Part shown: piece after piece, positions 8,369 to 16,294 of the stretch
Position numbering within the stretch: position 1 is the first letter of the stretch
Layout of the letters: each line of letters opens with the position of its first letter
Assembly (NCBI GenBank): GCA_005879585.1
Contig: VBKG01000342.1
Location: 1-46,906 of the forward strand
From: Deltaproteobacteria bacterium
GTDB taxonomy: Bacteria; Desulfobacterota; Binatia; DP-6
Direction: 5' to 3'
DNA length: 46,906 bases
Made by a program: the position numbers and the translations under genes
The notes under the pieces: generated by a model
What the model was told of the DNA's origin: nothing
Seen by the model: only the letters and a program-made list of their open reading frames with translations
Databases searched by the model: none

Positions 8369-8911
8369 CTATCCGGCGGCCCAGTCGGCGCGCGTGATCG
8401 CGTAGAGAAAGAGGTCACGCGCCGTGCCGGCCTTCCAGCGGTACTGCGCCAGCCGTCCCTCGCGCCGCAGCCCAAGCCGCTCGAGCGTCCGAATCGACCG
8501 CTCGTTCTCGACCGCGCACGCGGCCTGGATGCGCAGGAGGTTCAGCCGGTCGAAGCCGAAGCGAACGAGCAGCCCCGCCGCCTCGGTCGCGTAGCCGTTC
8601 CCCCAGTACGCGCGCGCGAGGCCGTAGCCGAGCTCGGCACGGCGGTCCGCCGGCGAGACGACGCGCAGATCGGCGCCGCCGATCACGGTCGCCGTGTCGC
8701 GCAGCACGATGGCGCGCGCGAACCACGTGTCGCCTCCGCCGAGCGTCGAGCGGATGAACGAAGCCGCAGTGGCCGGGTCGTCGTACGCGTCCCACTGGAG
8801 GTGCCGCGTGACCTCGGGGTCGGAGGCATAGGTCAGCACGGCGGGCACGTCGTCCACCACGAACGGGCGAAGGACCACGCGGCAACCGACGAGTTCTTCG
8901 GCAGCGCTCAT
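8369..8911 (-). CDS. GNAT N-acetyltransferase (RimJ/RimL type)
   Basis: 180 residues. It shows the RimJ/RimL-type opening GCRVVLRPFVVDDVPAVLTY and the acetyl-CoA loop region ELGYGLARAYWGNGYATEA (Q/RxxGxG/A equivalent). The family segment ENERSIRTLERLGLRREG is followed by a final YRWKAGTARDLFLYAI. Such enzymes acetylate N-termini or small amines. The substrate cannot be read from sequence. Its ATG overlaps the stop of the acyl-CoA dehydrogenase (ATGA, 8908-8911), so the two are translationally coupled. It converges with the small secreted gene, leaving about 10 bp. Confidence 0.9.
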   Translation of the reverse strand: MSAAEELVGCRVVLRPFVVDDVPAVLTYASDPEVTRHLQWDAYDDPATAASFIRSTLGGGDTWFARAIVLRDTATVIGGADLRVVSPADRRAELGYGLARAYWGNGYATEAAGLLVRFGFDRLNLLRIQAACAVENERSIRTLERLGLRREGRLAQYRWKAGTARDLFLYAITRADWAAG

Positions 8912-10077
8912 CGCCCGCGCGGCAGCTCGAGCACCCGCTCGGCCAGGATGTTCCGCTGGATCTCGGACGTGCCGGCGAACAGCGTGGCCGCGCGGTAGTA
9001 GAGATAGGAGCGCGCCAGGCGGCCGCCGGCCACCGCGTGCGGGCCGGGCTGCCAGCAGAGCCCGGCGGGCCCGAGGAGCTGCATGAGCGTGTCGTGCATG
9101 CGCTGGCTCATCTCGCTCCAGAAGAGCTTCACGACGCTCGACTCGGGGCCGAGCGGCTCGCGTCGCGCGAGCCGCGACAGCGTGCGCCAGTTGTTGAGGC
9201 GCGTGATCTCGACCTCGATGAAGTGCTGCGCGAGGCGCTGTCGGACCGCCGGATCCGGGCCGCGCGGGGCCGCGCCGTCGACGCCCTCCCGCGCGAGGCG
9301 CAGGAGGTCGTCGAGCAGCATCCGGTGGATGACGAGCTGGCGCGGCGACGTGCCGCGCTCGTGCGCGAGGGTGGTGCCAGCGATCGCCCAGCCGTCGTTC
9401 TCCGCGCCGATGAGCTGGACGCGCGGCACGAAGACGCCGTCGAGGAAGACCTCGTTGAACTCCTCGCTGCCCGTCATCTGCCGGAGCGGCCGCACGTGTA
9501 CGCCCTGCGCCTGCATGTCGCAGATGAAGTAGCTGAGTCCCTTGGCTTTCGGGCCGCCGGTGCGCGCGAGCAGGATGCCCCAGCGCGCGAACTGCGCATA
9601 GCTCGTCCACACCTTCTGGCCGGTCACCGTCCAGCCGCCGGTCACCGGCTCGGCACGCGTCCGGAGCGCGGTCAGATCCGAGCCGGCGCCCGGCTCAGAG
9701 AAGAGCTGACACCAGAGCTCGTCGGCGGGCAGGATCGGCGGCAGAAAGCGCCGCTTCTGCTCCTCGGTGCCGTGCGCGATGAGCGTCGGCCCGACCAGGT
9801 TCACACCGATGCGGTTGATGATCTCCGGTGCGCGCGCCGCCGCCAGCTCCTCCTGCAGGATGTAGTGCTCGACCGCCGACGCCCCACGCCCGCCGTATGC
9901 CCGCGGCCACTGGATGCCCACCCACCCGCCACCAGACAACGTCCGCTGCCAACCTCGCAGCGCCTCGACCTCGTCCGCCAACGATGTCGCCGGCATCGAC
10001 CTCGGCACATGGTCCCGCAACCATGCCCTGAGCTCGCTCCGAAACGCCTCCTCCGCCGGCGTGAACGACAGGTCCAC
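8908..10077 (-). CDS. Acyl-CoA dehydrogenase
   Basis: 389 residues from GTG 10077, chosen because the family usually starts 'MDLSFTPEEEAFR'. A TTG at 10113 is in frame too. Visible parts are the N-terminal helical domain, the FAD/substrate segment LFSEPGAGSDLTALRT, VTGQKVWTSYAQFARWGILL, and the C-terminal LFAGTSEIQRNILAERVL. The position after the conserved TSEIQ is as in long- or branched-chain FadE-type enzymes. The TTG at 10113 overlaps the stop of an upstream coding fragment (TTGA), suggesting the gene was once internal to an operon. Its first 64 codons are duplicated in the inverted repeat to its right. Confidence 0.92.
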   Translation of the reverse strand: MDLSFTPAEEAFRSELRAWLRDHVPRSMPATSLADEVEALRGWQRTLSGGGWVGIQWPRAYGGRGASAVEHYILQEELAAARAPEIINRIGVNLVGPTLIAHGTEEQKRRFLPPILPADELWCQLFSEPGAGSDLTALRTRAEPVTGGWTVTGQKVWTSYAQFARWGILLARTGGPKAKGLSYFICDMQAQGVHVRPLRQMTGSEEFNEVFLDGVFVPRVQLIGAENDGWAIAGTTLAHERGTSPRQLVIHRMLLDDLLRLAREGVDGAAPRGPDPAVRQRLAQHFIEVEITRLNNWRTLSRLARREPLGPESSVVKLFWSEMSQRMHDTLMQLLGPAGLCWQPGPHAVAGGRLARSYLYYRAATLFAGTSEIQRNILAERVLELPRGR

Positions 10078-10220
10078 GCTGCGTAATTGCCCGCCGAACG
10101 CCGGGGCGGTCAACTCGTATCGGGGACGTCGCTCACATACTGTTCAATCGCCGCAAGCACTGCGCGGGAGAACGCGGCGTAGATCGCTGCTCGTCGGCGC
10201 CGTGGTTCACCGGCTGGCGC
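9886..10220. repeat. Left arm of a 335-bp near-perfect inverted repeat
   Basis: This arm is the reverse complement of 10239-10573 over 335 bp without indels. The one difference I found is near 9979 versus 10480 (GCGGACG versus GCGAACG). The arms are separated by 18 bp (10221-10238) and are symmetric about 10229.5. The arm holds the first codons of the acyl-CoA dehydrogenase. It also holds the C-terminal 24 codons of an upstream open frame on the minus strand (IYAAFSRAVLAAIEQYVSDV..., TGA at 10112-10110), whose remaining part is cut off at the centre of symmetry. Confidence 0.93.
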
Positions 10221-10238
10221 GACGGACCCGGGTCGCCA

Positions 10239-10573
10239 GCGCCAGCCGGTGAACCACGGCGCCGACGAGCAGCGATCTACGCCGCGTTCTCCCGCGCAGT
10301 GCTTGCGGCGATTGAACAGTATGTGAGCGACGTCCCCGATACGAGTTGACCGCCCCGGCGTTCGGCGGGCAATTACGCAGCGTGGACCTGTCGTTCACGC
10401 CGGCGGAGGAGGCGTTTCGGAGCGAGCTCAGGGCATGGTTGCGGGACCATGTGCCGAGGTCGATGCCGGCGACATCGTTGGCGAACGAGGTCGAGGCGCT
10501 GCGAGGTTGGCAGCGGACGTTGTCTGGTGGCGGGTGGGTGGGCATCCAGTGGCCGCGGGCATACGGCGGGCGT
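10239..10573. repeat. Right arm of the 335-bp inverted repeat
   Basis: Mirror copy of 9886-10220. Position x in one arm corresponds to 20459-x in the other. Identity stops abruptly after ATACGGCGGGCGT at 10573, inside the codons for the PRAYGGR motif of the dehydrogenase. Confidence 0.93.
10382..10573 (+). pseudogene. 5' fragment of an acyl-CoA dehydrogenase gene
   Basis: 64 codons identical to the start of the complete gene at 8908-10077 except for one Asp-to-Asn change (SLADEVE versus SLANEVE). The homology ends at GGR. The open frame then runs into unrelated sequence and stops at 10723. It lacks the FAD-binding and catalytic parts, so no function is expected. Confidence 0.85.
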
Positions 10574-10593
10574 CTCGATTCCGTTCGGCGCGG

Positions 10594-10669
10594 CGGTAAC
10601 TGCCGCGACGGCAGGGTTCGCCGGGACCCTTCGGGAACGTGCGGTACGCAGTTACCGAGAAGGTCCCGG
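10594..10669. other. Intergenic region with interleaved inverted repeats
   Basis: Between the end of the repeat arm (10573) and the regulator stop (10772) there is no convincing gene. It contains CGGTAACTGC (10594-10603) with its perfect complement at 10648-10657. CCGGGACC (10621-10628) has its perfect complement at 10662-10669. The order A-B-A'-B' would allow a pseudoknot or alternative hairpins. A further imperfect 20-bp palindrome (ATAGG...CCTAT) lies near 10722-10741. Confidence 0.4.
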
Positions 10670-10771
10670 GCCCTGGGCAGGGTCAGCGGACCGGCTCTGG
10701 GAGCGACGTGGGATCGAGAATAGGAAGCACGCTCCCTATCGGCAGCAAACATGCGGCCGTCGGCAGCGTCC

Positions 10772-12229
10772 TCACCCGGCGCGCTCGCGGAGACCGTACT
10801 TCCCGATCTTCTTCTGCAGCGCCCGCACCGAGATGCCGAGCCGCCGCGCGGTCTGGGTGCGGTTCTCCCCGTGGCGGCGGAGCTCCTGGATGATCAGCAG
10901 CTGCTCGATCCGTCCCATGCGATCGCGGAGCTTCCCGTCGTCGCCGTTGGTGGCGGCGAGCGTCGCGTCGCCCGCCACCTCCGTCGAGAGGTGCACGAGG
11001 TCGATCGCCTCGCCGGGCTCAGCGAGCGCGACGGCGCGTTCGAGCTCGTTCTTCAGCTCGCGCACGTTGCCCGGCCAGGGATATCGCTCGAGGCAGCGCA
11101 GCGCTGCCGGCCTGATGCCCTTCAGCTGCTTCCCCGCGTGCGCGTTGTACCGGTGGAAGAAGTGCTGCGCGAGGAGCGCGACGTCGCCGGCGCGCGCGCG
11201 AAGCGGCGGCAGCGGGACCGGGAAGACGTTCAGCCGGTAGTAGAGGTCCCGCCGGAAGCGTCCGGCCTCGACGTCGGCCTTGAGGTCGCGGTTGGTCGCG
11301 GTGATGAGCCGCACGTCGACGCGCACGGATTCGGACGCGCCGACCGGCCGGACCATGCCGTCCTCCACCACGCGCAGCACCTTCACCTGCATCGTCGGCG
11401 ACATCTCCCCGATCTCGTCGAGGAAGATCGTGCCGCCGTTCGCCTCCTCGAACAGCCCGCGCCGGTCACGCAGCGCGCCCGTGAACGCGCCCTTCACGTG
11501 GCCGAACAGCTCGCTCTCGAGCAGCGGCTCGGGCATCGACCCGCAGTTCAGCGCGACGAACTTCCGTCCCTTGCGCACGCTGTTGAAGTGGATCGAGCCG
11601 GCGGCCAGCTCCTTGCCGGTGCCCGTCTCGCCGGCCAGGAGCACCGTGGCCGACGACTGGCTCGCCTTCTCGAGGAGCCGGAAGACGTCGCGCATGGCGG
11701 GGCTCGAGCCGATGAGATTCCCGAGCCGGTAGCGGTCGCTCACCTCCCGCCGGAGCGCCCGGTTCTCGAACTCGAGCTTCTCGTTCGCCGCCTGGAGCTC
11801 GGCGACGAGGCGCGTGTTCTCGTCGAGCAGCCGCGCGTTCCGCCGCCGGAGCCGATAGGTCTCCATGGCGCAGCGGACGATCTGGACGAGCTCCGCGTTC
11901 TCCCACGGCTTGGTGACGAACTGATAGACGCGCCCGGCGTTGATCGCGTCGAGGAGGCTCCCGACGTCGGCGTAGGCGGTCAGCACGATGCGGACGACGT
12001 CCGGCTTCTCCTCGGCGACGCGCGCGAGCAGCTCGGTGCCCGCCATCCCGGGCATGCGCTGGTCGGCGATCACCACGCCCACCTCGGCTTCGGCGAGCCG
12101 GGCGAGCGCCTCCTCGCCGCTGCGCGCGGTGAGCACGGGGAACTCGCCCGGGAAGAGCTGCGGCACGAGGGCGAGGACCGGCTCCTCGTCGTCGACCACC
12201 AGCAGCGCGGGCGTCGGCTCGGCGCTCAT
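10772..12229 (-). CDS. Sigma-54-dependent response regulator, NtrC family
   Basis: 485 residues. The receiver domain (1-120) has the acidic pair VVDDEE, phospho-acceptor Asp in VVIADQRMPG and Lys in FVTKPWE. After a coiled-coil linker comes the AAA+ domain (about 165-400), with Walker A GETGTGKE, a complete sigma-54 contact loop GAFTGA, Walker B GGTIFLDEIGEM and the RYPWPGNVRELKNELERAV segment. A Fis-type helix-turn-helix (TARRLGISVRALQKKI) ends the protein. It should activate sigma-54 promoters after phosphorylation by the kinase encoded just upstream. The kinase stop and this ATG overlap as ATGA (12226-12229). Confidence 0.95.
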   Translation of the reverse strand: MSAEPTPALLVVDDEEPVLALVPQLFPGEFPVLTARSGEEALARLAEAEVGVVIADQRMPGMAGTELLARVAEEKPDVVRIVLTAYADVGSLLDAINAGRVYQFVTKPWENAELVQIVRCAMETYRLRRRNARLLDENTRLVAELQAANEKLEFENRALRREVSDRYRLGNLIGSSPAMRDVFRLLEKASQSSATVLLAGETGTGKELAAGSIHFNSVRKGRKFVALNCGSMPEPLLESELFGHVKGAFTGALRDRRGLFEEANGGTIFLDEIGEMSPTMQVKVLRVVEDGMVRPVGASESVRVDVRLITATNRDLKADVEAGRFRRDLYYRLNVFPVPLPPLRARAGDVALLAQHFFHRYNAHAGKQLKGIRPAALRCLERYPWPGNVRELKNELERAVALAEPGEAIDLVHLSTEVAGDATLAATNGDDGKLRDRMGRIEQLLIIQELRRHGENRTQTARRLGISVRALQKKIGKYGLRERAG

Positions 12230-14721
12230 GTGTTCTCCGCCGACAACGGCGGCGGCTCGACGGGCAGGCGAACCACGAAGGTGGCGCCGCGGCCACGCGC
12301 GCTCTGCAGCTGGATGTCGCCGCCGTGGCGGGCCACCAGCGAGTGCGCGATGGCGAGCCCGAGCCCCGTTCCCTTGCCCACCGCCTTGGTCGTGAAGAAG
12401 GGCTCGAAGATGCGCTCGCAGAGCTCCGGCGCGATCCCCGGACCGCTGTCGGTGACCTCGACGAACACGCTGCCGTTCTCTGCATACGTCCGCAAGCGGA
12501 TTTCGCCCTGTCCTTCGACCGCTTGTACCGCGTTCGTCAAGAGATTCATGAAGACCTGGTCGACCTGTCCCGGATTGCAGAAGGGACGCGGGATGTCGCC
12601 GTACTCGCGGCGAATCTCGATCCGGTCGCGGTACTCGCCGCGCAGGAGCTGCAGCGCGCGGTCGAGGCCGGCGTGCAGGTCCGTCGGCTCGCGTCCATGG
12701 TGCGGCGCGCGGGCGAAGGCCGTGAGCTCGCGGACGATGCGCGCGGCCCGCGCGGCGCCGTCACGGCAGATGGTGGCATTCTGCGTGAGCGCATCGAGCC
12801 GCTCGGTGCAGGCCGGGTCGGCGGCGCCGTCGAGGCGCTCGCGCAGGTCGACGGCCGCCGTGTGGATCAGGTCGACGCTGGCATTCACGAACGCCACCGG
12901 GTTGTTGATCTCGTGCGCGATGCCGGCCACCAGGCGGCCGAGCGAGGCGAGCTTGTCGGCACGCGCGAGGTGCGCCTGGGCGGCGAAGAGCGCCTCGTGG
13001 GTGCGCGCCAGATCCTGCGTGCGCTCCACCACCCGCTGCTCGAGCGTCGCACTCAGCTCGCGCACCGCCGCATAGGAGGCCGCGTTTCGGAGCGCGATGG
13101 CCGACTGGTTGCCGAGCGTCCGGAGCAGCCGGAGATCGTGCGAGCCGTAGGCCGCGCCCGATCGTTTCGGTCCGACGGCGAGCAGACCTTCGAGGCTGTC
13201 CTCGACGCGCAGCGCGACGATCAGCTTGACGCCGGCTGCGGCGAGCACGCGCGCGCCGCGGCTCGCGCCCGCGGCGAGCGACACGACCGAAGCGCCCGGC
13301 CCGGGGACGGCGCCGAGCACCGGATCGTCCGCCGCGACTCCGATACCGCTCCGGTCGCACAGCATCCCGTCGCCGTCCGGGAGGAGGAGGAGACAGGGAA
13401 TCGGCGCCACCGACTGCTCCAGCGTCCGGGCGATGGCCGCGACGATCTCGCTCCGGTCGAGCGACGCGGCGAGCGTCCGGCTGACCGCCTCGACGGTCGC
13501 CTCCGGATCGTACCGCGTCCGGAAGAAGATGCGGTCGACGAGGCGCTGTACGGCGCGCCGGACGGGGGTGAAGATCGCGACCACGACGAGCGTGAAGAGG
13601 AAGGGCGTCCACGCCGTCGCGCCGGGCACCTCGCCCGGCCCGAGGGCGTGCGCGACGCCGAGCAGCGTGACGTACCCCACCGTCACGGCCACGCTGAACA
13701 CGACGTAGAAGACGCTCCGCGTGAGCAGCGGGTCGAGGTCGAGGAGGTCGTGCTTCAGGATCGCGTAGGTGAGCGTCAGCGGCAGCAGCGCGGAGGTGAC
13801 CGGCAGGAGATTCACCGGCAGCGGCACGCGCGCCGCCGCCGCCGCGAGCTCCACGCCCGCCGGCGCGCCGATCGCGACCAGGCTGCCGAGTGCCACGACC
13901 TGCACCCGCACCCGGTCCTCGGGCGTGGCGCCGCGATACCAGGCGACGATCAGCGCGCAGGCACCAAGCGCCATCGCCGCGAAGTAGACGAGGCTCCAGT
14001 CGAAGAAGCGCATCCAGAGCTCGGGCGCGCGGTCGTAGAGCCCGATGTCGAGGCCCGCGTGCAGACAGGTGACGGCGGCGAGCGCGACGAGCAGCGGGCC
14101 CGCGCGGCGCGGCAACGGCCGGTCGGGAAAGGTGAGTGCCAGGACGAGCAGCGCCGCCGGCGCCACCGCCTGCGCGCCCGCGTACAGCGACCGGAAGTGG
14201 AACCGGTAGAAGTCGCCGAGCGTCACCACCATCATGAGACCCCAGGCCGTGCAGAAGACGAGCATCGCCGCGCTCGCCGGCCGGCCGGGCTTCAGGTAGG
14301 CGACCACGAAGCCGAGGACGAGAAACACCGCGCCGTTGACAAGCAGAACGCCGAACAGGGAGACGTAGTCGGCGAGCCCGAAGCGCATGATCGGGACCGT
14401 CCGCTCCGTGCGCCCTGCGGGTGTGAGAAAGGTGTAGCGCACCGGAGTGCCGACATGATTCGCCCACGTCGCCTCGACCAGATCGGCCACCCGCTCCACC
14501 GGCTGCCCGTCGGCGGCGACGAGCTTGGCGCCGAACGGCACGCCCGCCCGGAAGCCGGTCCAGTGGCCGAGGGCGTTCGGTGCGACGATCCGGTTCCGGC
14601 CGAGCAGGAAGCCCATGAACGGCCGCCGCACCCAGGCGGTCGAGTCGAGCAGGCAGACGAGGGTCACGCCCGCGACGGCCGCGACGAGCGGGTGAAGGAA
14701 CCGACGGTCGGTCAACAGCAT
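12226..14721 (-). CDS. Membrane sensor histidine kinase (PDZ-like loop, multi-TM, GAF, HisKA, HATPase)
   Basis: 831 residues from ATG 14721. Longer in-frame sequence upstream is shadow of the divergent lnt-like gene. TM1 (about 11-30) is followed by a PDZ-like extracytoplasmic segment (about 45-115, AGVPFGAKLVAADGQPV). Next come some seven further TM helices to about residue 400, a GAF-like region (about 430-560), and a coiled coil. The H-box GIAHEINNP and HATPase motifs NLLTNAV, DSGPGI and GTGLGLAI follow. It forms an operon with the NtrC-type regulator through a 4-nt overlap. A sigma-54-like promoter sits just upstream, suggesting autoregulation. The ligand is unknown. It has the same architecture as the kinase at 27327-29732. 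Confidence 0.92.
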   Translation of the reverse strand: MLLTDRRFLHPLVAAVAGVTLVCLLDSTAWVRRPFMGFLLGRNRIVAPNALGHWTGFRAGVPFGAKLVAADGQPVERVADLVEATWANHVGTPVRYTFLTPAGRTERTVPIMRFGLADYVSLFGVLLVNGAVFLVLGFVVAYLKPGRPASAAMLVFCTAWGLMMVVTLGDFYRFHFRSLYAGAQAVAPAALLVLALTFPDRPLPRRAGPLLVALAAVTCLHAGLDIGLYDRAPELWMRFFDWSLVYFAAMALGACALIVAWYRGATPEDRVRVQVVALGSLVAIGAPAGVELAAAAARVPLPVNLLPVTSALLPLTLTYAILKHDLLDLDPLLTRSVFYVVFSVAVTVGYVTLLGVAHALGPGEVPGATAWTPFLFTLVVVAIFTPVRRAVQRLVDRIFFRTRYDPEATVEAVSRTLAASLDRSEIVAAIARTLEQSVAPIPCLLLLPDGDGMLCDRSGIGVAADDPVLGAVPGPGASVVSLAAGASRGARVLAAAGVKLIVALRVEDSLEGLLAVGPKRSGAAYGSHDLRLLRTLGNQSAIALRNAASYAAVRELSATLEQRVVERTQDLARTHEALFAAQAHLARADKLASLGRLVAGIAHEINNPVAFVNASVDLIHTAAVDLRERLDGAADPACTERLDALTQNATICRDGAARAARIVRELTAFARAPHHGREPTDLHAGLDRALQLLRGEYRDRIEIRREYGDIPRPFCNPGQVDQVFMNLLTNAVQAVEGQGEIRLRTYAENGSVFVEVTDSGPGIAPELCERIFEPFFTTKAVGKGTGLGLAIAHSLVARHGGDIQLQSARGRGATFVVRLPVEPPPLSAENT

Positions 14722-16167
14722 GATCGGCGCGTTCCGCGCGCCAGGGGAGCAATATCTGCGCCATGGACGGCCGCGGCGCTCAGCGGGCTCGCGCTCGCGG
14801 CGAGCTTCCCGCCCGCGGGGTTGTCCCTGCTCGCCTGGTTCGCCGCGTGGCCGCTGCTCCGCGCCGTGCGCGACGCGTCGTGGCAGCGCCGTCTCGCGCT
14901 CGGTTCGCTCGCGGGGTTTGTCTGGTCGCTCGGCACCGTCGGCTCGTGGCTCTACCCGGCGACCCGCGAACATCTCGCCGCGGGGCCGGCCGCCGCCGCG
15001 GCGCTCACTGCCGCCGCGGCATGGACGTACGGCGGAGCCTACCTCGCGGCGCTCGCTCTGGTCTACGGCTGGCTGCCGCGACCCCGCTGGCTCGCGGCCC
15101 CCGCCGCCCTGGTCCTGCTCGAGCAGCTCCGGACCGGCGTGCTCGGCGGTGCGCCGTGGGCGCTCCTCGGCCAGACCCAGCACGACGTCCTGCCCCTCGC
15201 CCAGCTCGCCGAGCTGACCGGCGTGGCGGGTTTGTCTTTTCTCGTCCTGCTGCCCGCCGCGGCCGCGGCCGAGCCGCGTCCGGCGCGGACGGTGGGCCTC
15301 CTGACGTCGGCGGCGGCGGTCGCCGCGACGCTCCTCTTCGGCGGGATCCGGTTGTACGCCCTCCCCGCCTTCGATCCCGGCGGCGAGCCGGATCTGGCCG
15401 TCGTGAGCGGGCTCAATCTCGCCGCGGATCCGCTGGCCGCGTATGTCGCTGCGAGCGCGACCGCTCCGCCCGCACCGCTCACCGTCTGGCCGGAAGCGGC
15501 CGTTCCGGGCTACCTGTCCGACGACCCCTCTGCCGCTGGCGCCGTCGCCCGCGCCGCGCGGACGCGGGGCTGGCTCCTACTCGGCGCGCCGCGCCACGAG
15601 ATCAGCGGAGGGGCCCGACGATACTTCAACTCGGTGCTCCTCTTCGACGCCGACGGACGGCTCCGGAACACGTACGACAAGCGCCGCCTCGTGCCGTTCG
15701 GGGAGCGCTCGCCTCTCCCCGCGCTCTCCACCGTGCCGCGCCCCTTCAGCGCCGGGACGGCCGATGCCCCGCTCGCCACCGACCGCCTCCGCATCGGGCC
15801 GCTCGTCTGCTGGGAAGCCATCTTCCCCGCGCTCGCCCGGCGTTACGCCGAGCAGGGGGTCGACGTCCTCGTGAACCTGACGAGCGACCGCGACCTGGGG
15901 ACCGGCGCTTCACAGCAGCTCGCGTTCTCCCGCTTCCGCGCGATCGAGACGCGGCGGTGGCTCGTCCGCGCGTCGGGCACCGGTGCGACCGTGCTCGTCG
16001 ATCCGGCGGGACGCGTGCACCGCGCCGACACGCTGCACCTCGGTCCACCGTCCGGTCGCGCCGGCCGGACGATCTACGTGCGCTTCGGTGAGACGATGAG
16101 CTGGCTCTCGGCGGCGCTGCTCGTCGCGCTCTTGCTCCCGCATACCGCGAACGTTTGGCCGCGGTAG
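14692..16167 (+). CDS. Apolipoprotein N-acyltransferase family protein, copy 1 (start uncertain)
   Basis: The recognisable protein begins at about 14760 with the hydrophobic run AALSGLALAASFPPAGLSLL. It continues through several TM helices into a carbon-nitrogen hydrolase domain. The Lnt triad is visible: Glu in TVWPEAAVPGY, Lys in YDKRRLVPFGE, Cys in LVCWEAIF. Lnt transfers an acyl chain to the N-terminal Cys of lipoproteins in the inner membrane. There is no in-frame ATG near the start. GTG 14692 is the nearest plausible upstream codon but overlaps the divergent kinase by 30 bp, while ATG 14763 is in another frame, so a one-base error or unusual start is possible. A second copy lies at 31105-32709. 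Confidence 0.85.
   Translation: MKEPTVGQQHDRRVPRARGAISAPWTAAALSGLALAASFPPAGLSLLAWFAAWPLLRAVRDASWQRRLALGSLAGFVWSLGTVGSWLYPATREHLAAGPAAAAALTAAAAWTYGGAYLAALALVYGWLPRPRWLAAPAALVLLEQLRTGVLGGAPWALLGQTQHDVLPLAQLAELTGVAGLSFLVLLPAAAAAEPRPARTVGLLTSAAAVAATLLFGGIRLYALPAFDPGGEPDLAVVSGLNLAADPLAAYVAASATAPPAPLTVWPEAAVPGYLSDDPSAAGAVARAARTRGWLLLGAPRHEISGGARRYFNSVLLFDADGRLRNTYDKRRLVPFGERSPLPALSTVPRPFSAGTADAPLATDRLRIGPLVCWEAIFPALARRYAEQGVDVLVNLTSDRDLGTGASQQLAFSRFRAIETRRWLVRASGTGATVLVDPAGRVHRADTLHLGPPSGRAGRTIYVRFGETMSWLSAALLVALLLPHTANVWPR
14748..14763 (-). promoter_or_regulatory. Sigma-54 (-24/-12) promoter of the kinase-1/regulator-1 operon
   Basis: On the minus strand TGGCGCA-GATA-TTGCT matches TGGCACG-N4-TTGCW, with GG at 14762-14761, GC at 14750-14749 and exactly 10 bases between. 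The predicted start near 14737 leaves a 16-nt leader before ATG 14721. The element overlaps the beginning of the divergent lnt-like frame. Confidence 0.68.
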
Positions 16168-16234
16168 GGGGCGAAAATAGCGTCGCAGGCAGCCCCTCGA
16201 CGTGCGTGATCGCCGTCCGTACCGTGGGCGCTCC

Positions 16235-16250
16235 GGGCACATCTTTTGCG
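16235..16250 (+). promoter_or_regulatory. Probable sigma-54 (-24/-12) promoter
   Basis: GGGCACA-TCTT-TTGCG keeps GG (16236-16237), CAC, TTGC and the exact 10-base spacing to GC (16248-16249). Only the first T and the flanking bases differ from consensus. The predicted start is about 16261, giving a 34-nt leader to ATG 16295 of the secreted TSP3-repeat protein. Confidence 0.55.
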
Positions 16251-16294
16251 TTGCGTTCGACTGGATAGCTGGGTTAAGAGCAGGCGACGCCTCC

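Noticed and set aside
10350-10723. 125-residue plus-strand frame beginning with dehydrogenase sequence
   Set aside because: Only the part to 10573 is homologous. The rest is read-through into unrelated intergenic DNA.
12325-14690. Upstream in-frame extension of lnt copy 1
   Set aside because: It runs opposite kinase 1 and has shadow composition. Lnt homology begins only near 14760.
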